A stretch of 64,000 bases of DNA from Streptomyces cinnamoneus (GCF_014650495.1 NZ_BMVB01000001.1:352003-416002); one strand, 5' to 3'. Shown: positions 45,323-61,641, counted from the first letter of the stretch. Numbers and translations are program-made. The notes: a model not told the origin generated them from the letters alone.

Positions 45323-46672
45323 TCAGTACCGCCGGCGGGTCGCGGCCGCGACGTCCTTCGGCGCGAGGCCCTCGAAGAGCTTCACCTCGCCCGCGCGGAC
45401 CGCGGCGATCGCCTCGAACAGCGGATCGCCGAGGGCGGTGCGCAGCAGGTCGGAGCGCTCGAAGTGCTCCAGCGCCTCGGCGAGGGAGGTGGGCAGGCGC
45501 GGCTGTCCGCCGGTACGGGCCGGGTCGCCGGCCGTCGGCGGCGGCAGGGTCAGCCGCTCGTCGAGCCCCGCCAGCCCGGCGGCGATGACCGCGCCCGTCA
45601 CCAGGTACGGATTGGCCGCCGCGTCGAAGCACTTGACCTCGGCGTTGGCACCGTCGGTGTCGTCCGGCGCACCGGCGATGAAGCGCAGGGCGGCCTCCCG
45701 GGTCTCCAGGCCCCAGCACTGGAAGACACCCGCCCAGCGCGAGGGTTCGAGCCGCAGGTAGCTGGCGGGCGTGGGCGCGCCGAGGGCGAGCAGGGCGGGC
45801 AGCTCCCGCAGCACCCCGGCCAGGAACGCCTCGCACTCGGCGGTCATGCCGTACGGGCCGTCGCCGCCGCGGCACAGGTTCCGCTCGTCCCGCCACAGGC
45901 TCAGGTGCAGGTGCGCGCCGTTGCCGACGCCGCCCGGCTCCACGACGGGGGCGAAGGAGGCGTCGAGGCCGTTGCGCAGGGACACCGCACGGATCGTCTC
46001 GCGGACCAGCACGGACAGATCGGCCGCGCCGACCGGGTCCGACGGGGCGACCGACACTTCGAACTGGCCGGGGGAGTACTCGGGGTGGATCTGCAGCACC
46101 TCGATGCGCTGGGCGGTGAGTGCGTCCAGGACGTCGCGCAGGTAGTCCGACAGCTCGATCACCCGCGTCATGCCGTACGCCGGGCCGGAGCAGGCGTAGC
46201 GCGGGGGCTCGTGCCCGTTGGCGTGGGTGACGACCCATTCGGTCTCGAACCCCATGCGCAGCCGCAGCCCCCGGGCCGCGGCTGCGTCCGCCATCCGCCG
46301 CGCGAACCGGCGCTGGCACGCCGCGTACGGGATGCCCTGCTGCTCGTAACGGTCGACGGGCGCCCAGGCCCAGCCGGGCTGCGCGGCCAGGACCGTCAGC
46401 CGCTCCAGGTCGGGGAAGAGCCGAAGATCCCCGTCCGGGCCGCCGATGTGACGGCTGGTGACGCTGGAGTCGTCGACGAGGTACACGTCGAAGCAGGGCG
46501 ACGCCCCCACGCCCCGGTGGGCGGTGTGCGCGAGCCGGCTCGTGGGGACGGCCTTGACACGGGAGATGCCGGCGTTGTCCACCCAGGTCAGGGCGACGCC
46601 ACGGATGTCCTGCGCGGTGAGCTGCGCCGCGGCCTGCCGCGCCGCGGACTCTGCCCGCTCCCGTTCCTGCAC
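45323..46672 (-). CDS. glutamine synthetase-like enzyme (GlnA-like, FluG partner)
   Basis: The 449-residue protein has the type I glutamine synthetase catalytic core: MGFETEW, IHPEYSPGQFEVSVAPSDP, NGAHLHLSLW with the ammonium-site His, and RLEPSRWAGVFQCWG. Sequence and length place it with the GlnA2/3/4-like group of Streptomyces, which gamma-glutamylate polyamines or ethanolamine rather than ammonia; which of these cannot be told. No adenylylation loop is evident. GTG at 46672 follows GAGGAGCGG. It is the first gene of the pair with the amidohydrolase. Confidence 0.88.
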   Translation of the reverse strand: MQERERAESAARQAAAQLTAQDIRGVALTWVDNAGISRVKAVPTSRLAHTAHRGVGASPCFDVYLVDDSSVTSRHIGGPDGDLRLFPDLERLTVLAAQPGWAWAPVDRYEQQGIPYAACQRRFARRMADAAAARGLRLRMGFETEWVVTHANGHEPPRYACSGPAYGMTRVIELSDYLRDVLDALTAQRIEVLQIHPEYSPGQFEVSVAPSDPVGAADLSVLVRETIRAVSLRNGLDASFAPVVEPGGVGNGAHLHLSLWRDERNLCRGGDGPYGMTAECEAFLAGVLRELPALLALGAPTPASYLRLEPSRWAGVFQCWGLETREAALRFIAGAPDDTDGANAEVKCFDAAANPYLVTGAVIAAGLAGLDERLTLPPPTAGDPARTGGQPRLPTSLAEALEHFERSDLLRTALGDPLFEAIAAVRAGEVKLFEGLAPKDVAAATRRRY

Positions 46673-46807
46673 GGTCCGCTCCTCACCGTCGAAAACCCTC
46701 TGGCCCAGGGATTCTGGTCACGTGCGGACCGTCTTACACCTCACGTCCCGGTGGCTCCTTCGGGCACGGCGTGTCGGCGCCCGCCCGCCGGGGTGGCGTC
46801 GTGCAGG

Positions 46808-48016
46808 TCAGCGTAGAGCCGTGAGGGTGGTGAGGGCGCGGTTCGCCGCGGTGCCGGAGGCGGGCTTCGTGCCGCAGTACTCCGCCTCGATCAGTCCGGT
46901 GAAGTCCGGTTCCCTCCAGTCGTCGTTGTAGTTGAACGCGGTGGTGTGGCGGCCGTCCGCGTCGGAGGTGGCCAGGGAGGAGGAGCCGTGGATGCCGCCG
47001 CCGTGCATCCACACGGTCTTCCCGCAGGAGAGGGTGGCGGCGGAGACGCCGAGGCCGTACCGGCCCCCCTCGTCGCCCATCGGGACGGTGGTCAGCAGTT
47101 CCCGTTGCTGCCGTTCGGGAAGGAGCTCGCCGCGGAGCAGTGCGCGGTAGAAGCGGTTGAGGTCGCCGGTGGTGGAGATGATCTCGCCGGCCGCGCCGCC
47201 CCAGGAGGGGTTGAGCTCGGTGACGTCGTACACCTTCGGGGCCGGCGTGGTGGCCGAGAGCTTGCTGTACGCCCGTCCGTGCGGGGAGGGCATGCGGGGC
47301 GAGGTGCCGGGCAGCGTCGTGGCGCGCAGGCCCGCCTTGCCGATGACGCGCTTTTCGATCTCCGTGGCGTACGGCCGGCCGGTGACCTTCTCGATGATCA
47401 TTCCGGCGAGGATGTAGTTGGTGTTGGAGTAGTGCCAGCCCTTGCCCGGCTCGAAGTAGGGCCGGTGCTGCACGGCGGTCGCGACGAGTTGCCGGGGCGT
47501 GTAGGTGTCGTAGCGGTGTTCGAGGAAGCCCGTGGTGATCCGCTCGACGAAGCCGGGGTCGTCGGTGTAGTTGAAGATTCCGCTGGAGTGGTTGAGCAGC
47601 TGGCGGACGGTGATCCGGTTGCCGTCGTGGCCGTTGCCGCGCACCACGCCGGGCAGCCGGCGCTCGACCGTGTCGTCGAGGTCGAGTCTGCCCTCGGCCT
47701 CCAGTTGCAGGAGGACGACGGAGACGAACGCCTTGCTGATGCTGCCGATGCGGAAGCGGTCCTGGGGCAGGCGCGGCCGGTGGGTGGTGAGGTCGGCGAC
47801 GCCGGCGGAACCGTTCCAGGTGCCGTGTTCGTCCTGAACCCGCCCCAGGACGCCCGGCGTCCCGGCCGTCACCTCGGCTTCCATGATGGCCAGGGTGGCG
47901 GCGTGCGGGGCGGTGCCCCGTTCCGTTCCGGCCGCTGCCGCGGTCTGTACGGTCGTGGCGGCCAGGGCGGCCGTCACGGCCGCGACCAGGGCCGTCCGTA
48001 AGGTGCGTACGGTCAT
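46808..48016 (-). CDS. secreted serine hydrolase, R61/class C beta-lactamase type
   Basis: The 402-residue precursor has a Sec signal (about 1-29) and the motifs of the Streptomyces R61 DD-peptidase group: Ser92-Ile-Ser-Lys95 in IGSISKAF, Tyr-Ser-Asn in GWHYSNTNY, and HGGGIHG in place of the KTG box, as R61 has HTG. Length agrees with R61 (about 400 residues). It should act on D-Ala-D-Ala peptides or similar esters outside the cell. ATG at 48016 follows AGGAGACG. Confidence 0.92.
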   Translation of the reverse strand: MTVRTLRTALVAAVTAALAATTVQTAAAAGTERGTAPHAATLAIMEAEVTAGTPGVLGRVQDEHGTWNGSAGVADLTTHRPRLPQDRFRIGSISKAFVSVVLLQLEAEGRLDLDDTVERRLPGVVRGNGHDGNRITVRQLLNHSSGIFNYTDDPGFVERITTGFLEHRYDTYTPRQLVATAVQHRPYFEPGKGWHYSNTNYILAGMIIEKVTGRPYATEIEKRVIGKAGLRATTLPGTSPRMPSPHGRAYSKLSATTPAPKVYDVTELNPSWGGAAGEIISTTGDLNRFYRALLRGELLPERQQRELLTTVPMGDEGGRYGLGVSAATLSCGKTVWMHGGGIHGSSSLATSDADGRHTTAFNYNDDWREPDFTGLIEAEYCGTKPASGTAANRALTTLTALR

Positions 48017-48239
48017 CGTCTCCTGCCTCTCTCGTGGGACGGGAAGCTGTACGTCTGCCAGGACCGCGTCAACCGCCGTGACGTTGAGCGGACTTCGGGA
48101 GGGTGCGCGGAATTCAGCCAGTCGTTTCATCGGACAGGAGCGGCGTTCGGGGATCAGTCCGGAAGATCGGTCTATTCGCCCCAATCTCACTCGTTCGACG
48201 GAATGCACCCGAGGTAACCGAACAACTACGCTTGGATTT

Positions 48240-48611
48240 GTGACGATCTGGGGTCGTACGGCAGTGGTGCAGCCCGCGGTGCGGGCTGTTCTCGCCGTGC
48301 TGGCCTCGGTGCTGCTCGTGCTTTCCGGCGCGGTGGCCGAGGGGATGGAGAGCGTCTCCGTCCGGGAGGAGATCCCTGCGTCCGCCCCCCTGGCGGACGG
48401 CTCCTCCGACGAGTGCACCGCGTGCACGGCCGAGCAGCGGGTTCCACGCCCGGGGAGGGTGGGGCGGCCGACGGGCAGGCGCGCCTGCCCGTCGGCCCTG
48501 GCGCCTGCCGCCGGAGCAGCCGGGGGGCTCTCCGGCCGGCAGGCGCCGTCCCGGCCGGGCGGCGTTCTCGCCGCCGACGACCGCGCGCACCATTCCGTCC
48601 TGCGCTGCTGA
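48240..48611 (+). CDS. small protein with N-terminal membrane segment, unknown function
   Basis: The 123-residue frame begins at GTG 48240 (VTIWGRTAVVQPAVRAVLAV), has one hydrophobic segment (about residues 14-33, VRAVLAVLASVLLVLSGAVA), a CTAC motif and a low-complexity Ala/Gly/Pro/Arg tail ending HHSVLRC. Small Streptomyces proteins ending in a similar VLRC or VMRC tail exist, but I know no function for them. The start has no strong ribosome site. The serine hydrolase gene diverges across 223 bases that hold no other gene I can support. Confidence 0.5.
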   Translation: MTIWGRTAVVQPAVRAVLAVLASVLLVLSGAVAEGMESVSVREEIPASAPLADGSSDECTACTAEQRVPRPGRVGRPTGRRACPSALAPAAGAAGGLSGRQAPSRPGGVLAADDRAHHSVLRC

Positions 48612-48698
48612 CCGGCGCCACGTCCCGTCCTCCGTGCGAGGGCGGGGCGTCGGTGTTTTTCCCGGCATGCCCGCAGGTACGACAGCAGGAGATACGTC

Positions 48699-48902
48699 AT
48701 GCGCATCGATCCCGCGCGTGCGCTCGGCGCCTATGTGCGCGCCGAGGCCTACCGCATCCACCGCCCCGACCCCGAGCCCGAGCCCGCGCCCGTCATCGTG
48801 GAGGAGCGCCCCGACGCCCCCTTGGCCGAGGAGTCCGCCGACCGGTCCGGCTTCCGCCGGCCCGGCGTGCTGGCCAGGTTGTTGCTCCTCCGTCGCCGGT
48901 AG
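48699..48902 (+). CDS. small basic/acidic protein, unknown function
   Basis: A 67-residue protein with ATG at 48699 after the good ribosome site AGGAGATACG. The N-terminal RIDPARALGAYVRAEAYRIHR is helical, the middle is a Pro-Glu repeat (PDPEPEPAPVIVEERPD), and the C-terminus is Leu/Arg-rich (ARLLLLRRR). No membrane segment is certain. It follows the VLRC-type gene by 87 bases on the same strand and may share its transcript. No function is proposed. Confidence 0.6.
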   Translation: MRIDPARALGAYVRAEAYRIHRPDPEPEPAPVIVEERPDAPLAEESADRSGFRRPGVLARLLLLRRR

Positions 48903-49003
48903 CGCCCCTGGCGGCGCGTCATGTCCGGGATCCGTCGCCCGGGTCCGCCTGCCGGCGGGCCGGCCCGGGCGCGGCCGGACGGAGGCTCCCGGTGGAGTGA
49001 CTT

Positions 49004-49022
49004 TTAGGTAAGGCTAACCTAA
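49004..49022 (+). promoter_or_regulatory. iron box for the siderophore-binding protein gene
   Basis: TTAGGTAAGGCTAACCTAA differs at one base from the usual 19-base actinobacterial iron box TTAGGTTAGGCTAACCTAA, the site for DmdR1/IdeR-type repressors. It ends 85 bases before the start of the binding-protein gene. Confidence 0.9.
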
Positions 49023-49107
49023 TATTTGTCGCGTCCGGTGTGGGGTGATCCCGCACCGATGGCACCCCCTGTTCTTTTTGAGCCCGTTTCAACGTCCGGA
49101 GCCTTCG

Positions 49108-50109
49108 ATGACCTCGCCCGACCGCTTCCTCTCGTCCGCACCGCGCCGTGCGGCCCAGGCTCTCGCCGCCGTGGGCGCGGCCGCCTTGCTGCTGACGGGG
49201 TGCGGCGGCGGGTCCGACTCCGGCTCCGACGGGACGAAGGGCGAGTCGAAGTCCGACGGCGGCGGCGGGATGCGCACGGTCAAGGACGCCACCGGAACGG
49301 CGGTCAAGGTGCCCGCCCACCCCCAGCGCATCGTGACCCTCACCCAGGAGGACCTCGACGCGGTGCTCGCCCTCGGCGTCAAGCCGGTCGGCATCACCAA
49401 CGGCCAGGGCCTGAACAAGCCCCCGGCCTACCTTGAGGACAAGGTCAAGGGCATCAACGTCGTCGGCAACCTCCTGCAGCCGGTGATGGACAAGGTCCTC
49501 GCCGCCAAGCCCGACCTCATCCTCGCCGGCGACATGCAGGACCAGCAGGTCCTCAAGCAGCTCCGCGAGATCACCCCGGCCACCCTGGTCACCATGGCCC
49601 CCACCGACGACTGGAAGCTCTCCTTCCGGGGGGTCGCCAACGCGGTCAACGGCCTGGACAAGGCCAACAAGGTCATCGCCGACTACGAGGCCAAGGCCAA
49701 GAAGGCCGGCGAGGAGCTCGGTGAGAACAAGGGCGCCGAGGTCAGCATCGTCCGCTGGAACCCCGACGGGCCCAGCTGGATGGAGAAGAAGCAGTTCGCC
49801 TCCGGCGTCGCCCTGGACATGGGGCTGAAGCGGCCCAGGACCCAGGACAAGGACGGCAATGCCCACACCCCGGCGCTGAGCCTGGAGAAGATCAACGAGA
49901 TCGACGGCGACTGGCTCTTCCTGTCCACCCTCACCTCGGACGGCGAGAAGGCCCTGAAGGACGTCCAGGAGAAGCCGGCGTACAAGGACCTCAACGCGGT
50001 GAAGAAGAACCACGCCGTGACGGTCAATGGTTCGGTGTGGTCCACACGGGGTGGCCCGCTGGCCGCTCTGGTCGTCGTCGACGACATCACGAAGGCGTTG
50101 AAGAAGTAA
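49108..50109 (+). CDS. ferric-siderophore-binding lipoprotein (ABC transporter)
   Basis: The 333-residue lipoprotein has an N-terminal signal with lipobox LLLTGC, a Gly/Ser/Asp linker and a FecB-type periplasmic-binding fold. The fold shows KVPAHPQRIVTLTQEDLDAVLALGVKPVG, then LAAKPDLILAGDMQ, and later VSIVRWNPDGPSW. It should hold the ferric siderophore at the membrane for the fused FecCD permease encoded at 61683-63938. ATG at 49108 follows GGAG by seven bases. An iron box upstream indicates derepression at low iron. No ATPase gene of the transporter is seen in the window. Confidence 0.93.
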   Translation: MTSPDRFLSSAPRRAAQALAAVGAAALLLTGCGGGSDSGSDGTKGESKSDGGGGMRTVKDATGTAVKVPAHPQRIVTLTQEDLDAVLALGVKPVGITNGQGLNKPPAYLEDKVKGINVVGNLLQPVMDKVLAAKPDLILAGDMQDQQVLKQLREITPATLVTMAPTDDWKLSFRGVANAVNGLDKANKVIADYEAKAKKAGEELGENKGAEVSIVRWNPDGPSWMEKKQFASGVALDMGLKRPRTQDKDGNAHTPALSLEKINEIDGDWLFLSTLTSDGEKALKDVQEKPAYKDLNAVKKNHAVTVNGSVWSTRGGPLAALVVVDDITKALKK

Positions 50110-50163
50110 CGCGGCCGTGGGATGGGGCGGGGGGCTTTCCCCACCCCGCCCTTTCGCCGTTTC

Positions 50164-50180
50164 CCGGGGCGGAGCCCCGG
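50164..50180. repeat. dispersed intergenic hairpin CCGGGGC-NGA-GCCCCGG (copy 2)
   Basis: A 7-bp stem with the loop gga, between the convergent binding-protein and M20 peptidase genes. It is the same element as at 97-113 and 61625-61641 and probably contributes to termination. Confidence 0.7.
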
Positions 50181-50187
50181 TCGGCCC

Positions 50188-51321
50188 CTACGCGCGGCGG
50201 GCGGTCGCGAAGTCCGCTGCCGTCCACGCCATCCCCACCGCGCCGTCCACGATGGCCCGCTCCGCCGCCGGTGACACCGCCGCCTCCGCGAATTCCGGCT
50301 CGTGCGGCCCGCACGTCCCGCCCGTGATGTCCAGCACCGGGTGGATCGACGGCACCACGTGCGAGACGTTCCCCATGTCCGTGCACGCGAACGCCTCCCG
50401 CTCCTGCGGCTCCGGCCGGCCCAGCGCGCGGGCGTTGGCCCGCCACAGGCCGATCAGCTCCGGGTCGGTGCGGAAGTCCAGGTAGTCCGGCTCCGGACGG
50501 GTGAGCGTCACCTCGCAGCCCGTGGCCACCGCTCCCGCCCGGAAGCACGCCTCCACCCGCTCGCGCAGCTCCCGCAGGTCCTCGGCGGCCGAGGCGCGGA
50601 TCTCGTACTCCGCGGTGGCCCGGTCGGGGATGAGGTTCGGCCGCGTGCCCGCGCCGGTGGTCACCCCGTGCACCTTCCACTGCGGGGGCAACTGCTGGCG
50701 CAGCAGCCCCAGGGCGACCTGAGCAATCGTCAGGGCGTCGGCGGCGTTGCGGCCCTCGTGCGCATTGAGGCTGGGGTGCGCCGAACGCCCCCGGTACGCG
50801 ACCGAGAGGGTGCCCAGCGCGAACGAGCGGAACTCGGCGACCTCGAACGGACAGGGGTGCACCATCATCGCGGCGTCCACCCCCTCGAAGGCCCCCGCTT
50901 CCAGCAGCAGCGCCTTGCCCGCACCGCTCTCCTCGGCGGGAGTGCCCAGCACGCGGACGGTCAGGCCCAGTTCGTCGGCGTGGGGCGCGAGGGCGAGCGC
51001 CGCGCCCACGCCGGCGGCGGCGATCAGATTGTGGCCGCAGGCGTGGCCGAGGCCGGGCAGGGCGTCGTACTCGCAGGCGATGGCCACGGTGACCGGACCC
51101 GAACCGGCCGTCGCGCAGAAGGCGGTGTCGAGGCCGTGGACGGGGGCGGTGACGGCGAAGCCGTGTTCCCGCAGGACGCCCGCGCACCATGCGGCGGCCC
51201 GGTGCTCGTCGAAGGCGGTCTCGGGGTGCGCGTGAATGCGCCGGCTGAGCGTCAGGAGCTCCTCACGATGGGCTGAAACGCGGTCGCGCATGGCGGATTT
51301 GAGGCCGTCGGCCACGGTCAT
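50188..51321 (-). CDS. M20-family amidohydrolase/peptidase
   Basis: The 377-residue enzyme has the M20D pattern of aminoacylase/aminobenzoyl-glutamate hydrolases: RRIHAHPETAFDEHRAA, the metal cluster ALPGLGHACGHNLIAAA, GTPAEESGAGKALLLEAG with the catalytic Glu pair, and a lid domain with YRGRSAHPSLNAHEGRNAADAL. It would cleave an N-acyl amide. ATG at 51321 follows AGGAGCCGG. It diverges from the NRPS across 153 bases that hold an iron box, so its own expression may follow iron; a role in hydrolysing the acyl-amino acid parts of the siderophore is a testable guess. Confidence 0.88.
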   Translation of the reverse strand: MTVADGLKSAMRDRVSAHREELLTLSRRIHAHPETAFDEHRAAAWCAGVLREHGFAVTAPVHGLDTAFCATAGSGPVTVAIACEYDALPGLGHACGHNLIAAAGVGAALALAPHADELGLTVRVLGTPAEESGAGKALLLEAGAFEGVDAAMMVHPCPFEVAEFRSFALGTLSVAYRGRSAHPSLNAHEGRNAADALTIAQVALGLLRQQLPPQWKVHGVTTGAGTRPNLIPDRATAEYEIRASAAEDLRELRERVEACFRAGAVATGCEVTLTRPEPDYLDFRTDPELIGLWRANARALGRPEPQEREAFACTDMGNVSHVVPSIHPVLDITGGTCGPHEPEFAEAAVSPAAERAIVDGAVGMAWTAADFATARRA

Positions 51322-51394
51322 GTCCGGCTCCTGTGTCGGGGTTCTCCTGCTGCCCCCGCCCGGCGGGGACCGCTCTCACAAGCGATCAAAAAAT

Positions 51395-51414
51395 AGCTTA
51401 GGCTTACCTAAGCT
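51395..51414. promoter_or_regulatory. iron box in the NRPS/M20 divergent promoter
   Basis: AGCTTAGGCTTACCTAAGCT has perfect 8-bp arms around ctta and matches the core of the iron box. It lies 60 bases before the NRPS start and 73 bases before the M20 gene start, so it could control both. Confidence 0.85.
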
Positions 51415-51474
51415 GAGCCACCGGGGGTCCGGTGTGCGCACGAACGTCTGCCCTCTACCGGGAGTCCCCACGCC

Positions 51475-58686
<7,212 letters not shown>

Positions 58687-58689
58687 CCC

Positions 58690-58893
58690 ATGAGCGACGC
58701 ACCCGCCAACCCCTTCGACGGCGACGGAGACTTCCTCGTCCTCGTCAACTCCGAGGGACAGCACAGCCTCTGGCCGGGCTTCGCCGCCGTTCCCGAGGGC
58801 TGGAACACCGCGCACGGCCCGTGCGCCCGCCAGGACGCCCTCGACTGGATCAGCGAGAACTGGACCGACCTCACCCCGGCCTCCGCCCGGTGA
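58690..58893 (+). CDS. MbtH-like NRPS chaperone
   Basis: The 67-residue protein has the MbtH signature: [31 protein letters not shown] and [15 protein letters not shown] with the three conserved Trp. These proteins bind A domains and help their folding and activity. It starts three bases after the NRPS stop and overlaps the exporter start as GTGA, so all three are co-translated. Confidence 0.96.
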   Translation: MSDAPANPFDGDGDFLVLVNSEGQHSLWPGFAAVPEGWNTAHGPCARQDALDWISENWTDLTPASAR

Positions 58894-60314
58894 GAGGCAT
58901 CCCCACGCGCATCGCCGTCGTGATCGTCTACACGGCGGCCATGTGCATGAACGGGCTCGACTCCACCATCGTCAACCCGGCGCTGCTCACCATCGCCCGG
59001 GACTTCGGCGAACCGGTGTCGGCCGCCAACACCGTCGAGGTCGCCTTCCTCGTCGCCCTCGCCGTCGCCCTGCCCGTCGCGGGCTGGCTCGGCGACCGCT
59101 TCGGCACGAAGAAGGTCTTCCTCGGCGCACTGGCCGTCTTCACCGCCGCGTCCGCCGCCTGCGGGCTCGCCCAGGACCTGCCGGCGCTGGTCCTCGCGCG
59201 CGTCGTGCAGGGCATCGCGGGCGGACTGCTCACGCCCGTCGGCATGGCCCTGCTCTTCCGCACCTTCGCGCCGCACGAGCGGGTGAAGCTGTCCAAAGTG
59301 CTCATCGTGCCGACGGCGCTGATGCCCGCCCTGGGGCCACCGCTCGGCGGTTTCCTGACCGAGCACCTCTCCTGGCACTGGCTGTTCTTCGTCAACGTGC
59401 CGATCGGCACGGCGGCCGTCCTGCTCGGCCTCTTCGGCGTCCGCGAACAGGTCGAGGGCACCGACGGCCCCTTCGACGCCACGGGCTTCGTGCTCGCCAC
59501 CCCCGCGCTCGGGCTGCTCACCTACGCGCTGGGCTTCGGCCCCGCGCACGGCTGGACGTCACCGGCCGTCGCGGTGAGCGGCCTGCTCGGCCTCGTCCTC
59601 CTCGGCGCGGCCGTGCTCCACCTGCTGCGGGCCGGATCGCCGTTGCTGGAGCTGACACTGCTCCGCGACCGGGCCTTCGCCTCGGCGACCGTCCTCGCCT
59701 TCCTCACCTCCGCCGGCCTGATGGGCGTCCTCTTCGCGTTCCCCCTGCTCCACCAGGCGGCCCTCGGGGCCTCCGCCATGGACGCGGGGCTCAGCGTCTT
59801 CCCGGAGGCGGTCGGTCTGATGCTCGCCTCACAGGCCGTCGACCGGCTGCTGCCGAAGCTGGGCCCGCGCCTGCTCGCCGCGCCCGCGCTGGTCCTGGCC
59901 ACCGCGGTCTTCGCGACGCTCGCCGTGCCCGGCGTCGCCGAGAACGCCTGGGCGGTACGGGCACTGATGTTCTGCATCGGCCTGGTGCTCGGCACGGCCG
60001 TGCTCACCGTCCAGATCGCCGGCTTCGCGGACGTGCCGCCGCCGGCCATGGGCCAGGCCATGGGCCTGTTCACCATCGTGCGCACCCTGGGCGGCGCGCT
60101 CGGCATCGCCGCGGTCGCCGCGGTCATCGCGGCGGCGGGGGAGTCCGGCCCGCACGGTGCCGCCGCCCCGGGCCCGTACCGGGCGGCCATCCTCACCACG
60201 GCGGGCCTCGTGGCCCTCGGCACGCTCTGGGCGCTCCACCTGCCGCGGGAGGCCCCCGCCCCGCCGCCCTTCGACGACGAGCCGGAGGCCCGTCAGGAGT
60301 CAGCCGCGCTCTGA
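58890..60314 (+). CDS. MFS exporter (DHA2-type, 14 TM), probable siderophore exporter
   Basis: The 474-residue membrane protein has about 14 hydrophobic segments. It shows [18 protein letters not shown] in the first helix, the loop motif [13 protein letters not shown], and [19 protein letters not shown] with the antiporter motif [25 protein letters not shown] typical of the DHA2 family. The GTG at 58890 overlaps the mbtH stop (GTGA). Co-translation with the siderophore NRPS and MbtH makes export of the finished siderophore its likely role. Its 3' end overlaps the esterase gene by 15 bases on the other strand. Confidence 0.92.
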   Translation: MRGIPTRIAVVIVYTAAMCMNGLDSTIVNPALLTIARDFGEPVSAANTVEVAFLVALAVALPVAGWLGDRFGTKKVFLGALAVFTAASAACGLAQDLPALVLARVVQGIAGGLLTPVGMALLFRTFAPHERVKLSKVLIVPTALMPALGPPLGGFLTEHLSWHWLFFVNVPIGTAAVLLGLFGVREQVEGTDGPFDATGFVLATPALGLLTYALGFGPAHGWTSPAVAVSGLLGLVLLGAAVLHLLRAGSPLLELTLLRDRAFASATVLAFLTSAGLMGVLFAFPLLHQAALGASAMDAGLSVFPEAVGLMLASQAVDRLLPKLGPRLLAAPALVLATAVFATLAVPGVAENAWAVRALMFCIGLVLGTAVLTVQIAGFADVPPPAMGQAMGLFTIVRTLGGALGIAAVAAVIAAAGESGPHGAAAPGPYRAAILTTAGLVALGTLWALHLPREAPAPPPFDDEPEARQESAAL

Positions 60315-61538
60315 CAGCAGTCCGACGAGTCCGACGGCGAGCCCGCCGCGCCAGCAGGCGTAGTCGTGGCCGCCGTTGAACTCGTCGTAGGCCACCTCGT
60401 ATCCGCGGGCTTCGAGCACGTTGCGCAGGTGCCTGTTCTGCGGGAGCAGCATCCACTCCTGCAGGCCCACCTCCAGGTGGAAGCGGACCGGCAGCTTCTC
60501 GTGCGTCGCGAACTGCCGGGTCAGCCACTCGCTGCCGCCGTCGAACTCCGTCCCGTCCGGCCACCAGAAGGAGCCCGACTGGGACAGCGCGTTCCCGAAC
60601 CGCTCCGGCCTGCGGAAGGCGGCGAAGGCCGCCGTCAGGCCGCCCGCGCTCTGGCCCGCCACGACCGTGCGCGCCGGGTCGTCCGTCGTGCCGTACGCGC
60701 GGGACGCCCAGGGGAGCAGCACGTCGGCCAGCCAGTCGACGAACTCCTCGCTGCAGCTGAGGTCGGCCATGCGGCGGTCCCGGCCCATGGTCTCCACCAT
60801 GAGGGTCACGGTCGGCGGTATGCGGCCGTCGGCGTGGAGATTGTCCAGCGTGGCGCCGAAGTCCAGCACCGGGCCCCACATCTCGCCGTCCAGCAGGACG
60901 GCGACGGCGTACGGGCCGGTGCCGGCGCGGTGGCCGGCGGGCACGTGGACGGTCACGCGGCGTCCGTCGACCTCCGCCGCGATGTGCGTGCCGCGCGGTA
61001 CGGGTACGCAGTGCCGCGGGGCGGCGAAGTCCTGGGCCGGTGCGTCGGGCAGCTCCATCACGGAGGAGGGGTTGCGCCCGTCGCGGGAGGGCAGCACCGG
61101 GCCCGCGGCGAGCGGGTCGGGCAGGGCGGTGTCCAGGACGCGCAGCCAGCTGTGGCGGTCCGTGCGCAGGGCGTCTTCGCGGGAGCCGCGGTGGACGGAG
61201 AACTGGTACGACGCGCGGTGGTCGGCCCGCAGCCGGTGGCCGATGGCCCAGACGTCCGTGCCGGGCACCTTGTGCATGAGGTGCGGGGTGAGGTCGTGGG
61301 CGTGGCGGTCCTTGTCGGTGACGGTGTGGAGGAGGGCCAGGACGGCGTCCGCCGGGGCGGCGGGGTCGTCGCGCCACAGGAAGGTGACGAGGCGCCAGGC
61401 GTCGTTCTCTTCGGGGTCGGGCTCGACGAGGGGGGTGCCGGTGGTGGCGGTGCGCCGCCAGAAGTCGTCCAGCGCGCCGGGCGCTTCGGCCCGCACCGCT
61501 GCGGCGAGGTTCTGGAGGATCGGGCTGTGCAGCTCCAC
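60300..61538 (-). CDS. enterochelin-esterase-like hydrolase (Fes/IroD type)
   Basis: The 412-residue protein has the two parts of Fes: an N-terminal domain (to about residue 170; FWRRTATTGTPLVEPDPE, VTFLWRDDPAAPADAVL) and a C-terminal esterase fold with AVLLDGEMWGP, VVAGQSAGGLTAAF carrying the nucleophile Ser and NGGHDYACWRGGL with the His. Fes opens the ester ring of ferric trilactone siderophores inside the cell so iron can be released. Its presence supports a trilactone product. GTG at 61538 follows AAAGGAAACC. It is not fully cytoplasm-confirmed, but no signal peptide is seen. Confidence 0.92.
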   Translation of the reverse strand: MELHSPILQNLAAAVRAEAPGALDDFWRRTATTGTPLVEPDPEENDAWRLVTFLWRDDPAAPADAVLALLHTVTDKDRHAHDLTPHLMHKVPGTDVWAIGHRLRADHRASYQFSVHRGSREDALRTDRHSWLRVLDTALPDPLAAGPVLPSRDGRNPSSVMELPDAPAQDFAAPRHCVPVPRGTHIAAEVDGRRVTVHVPAGHRAGTGPYAVAVLLDGEMWGPVLDFGATLDNLHADGRIPPTVTLMVETMGRDRRMADLSCSEEFVDWLADVLLPWASRAYGTTDDPARTVVAGQSAGGLTAAFAAFRRPERFGNALSQSGSFWWPDGTEFDGGSEWLTRQFATHEKLPVRFHLEVGLQEWMLLPQNRHLRNVLEARGYEVAYDEFNGGHDYACWRGGLAVGLVGLLSERG

Positions 61539-61566
61539 TGGTTTCCTTTCGGTGGCGCGCGCGGTG

Positions 61567-61617
61567 TCCTCAATCGCCGGACGGGCTGGATTTTCCAGCC
61601 CGTCCGGCGATTGAGGA
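61567..61617. repeat. 24-bp perfect inverted repeat between permease and esterase genes
   Basis: Arms at 61567-61590 and 61594-61617 pair perfectly around a 3-base loop. It lies past the permease stop and just before the esterase gene, both read leftward. Its sequence, a CGCCGGACGGGCTGG core flanked by CAATCG/CGATTG, is of the kind dispersed between genes in Streptomyces. It should act as a terminator or attenuator between the two genes. Confidence 0.8.
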
Positions 61618-61624
61618 CCGGGGT

Positions 61625-61641
61625 CCGGGGCAGAGCCCCGG
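61625..61641. repeat. dispersed intergenic hairpin CCGGGGC-NGA-GCCCCGG (copy 3)
   Basis: A 7-bp stem with loop aga, eight bases from the 24-bp inverted repeat. It is the same element as at 97-113 and 50164-50180, with matching flanks (CCGGTTTCGGG-like on one side). Confidence 0.7.
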
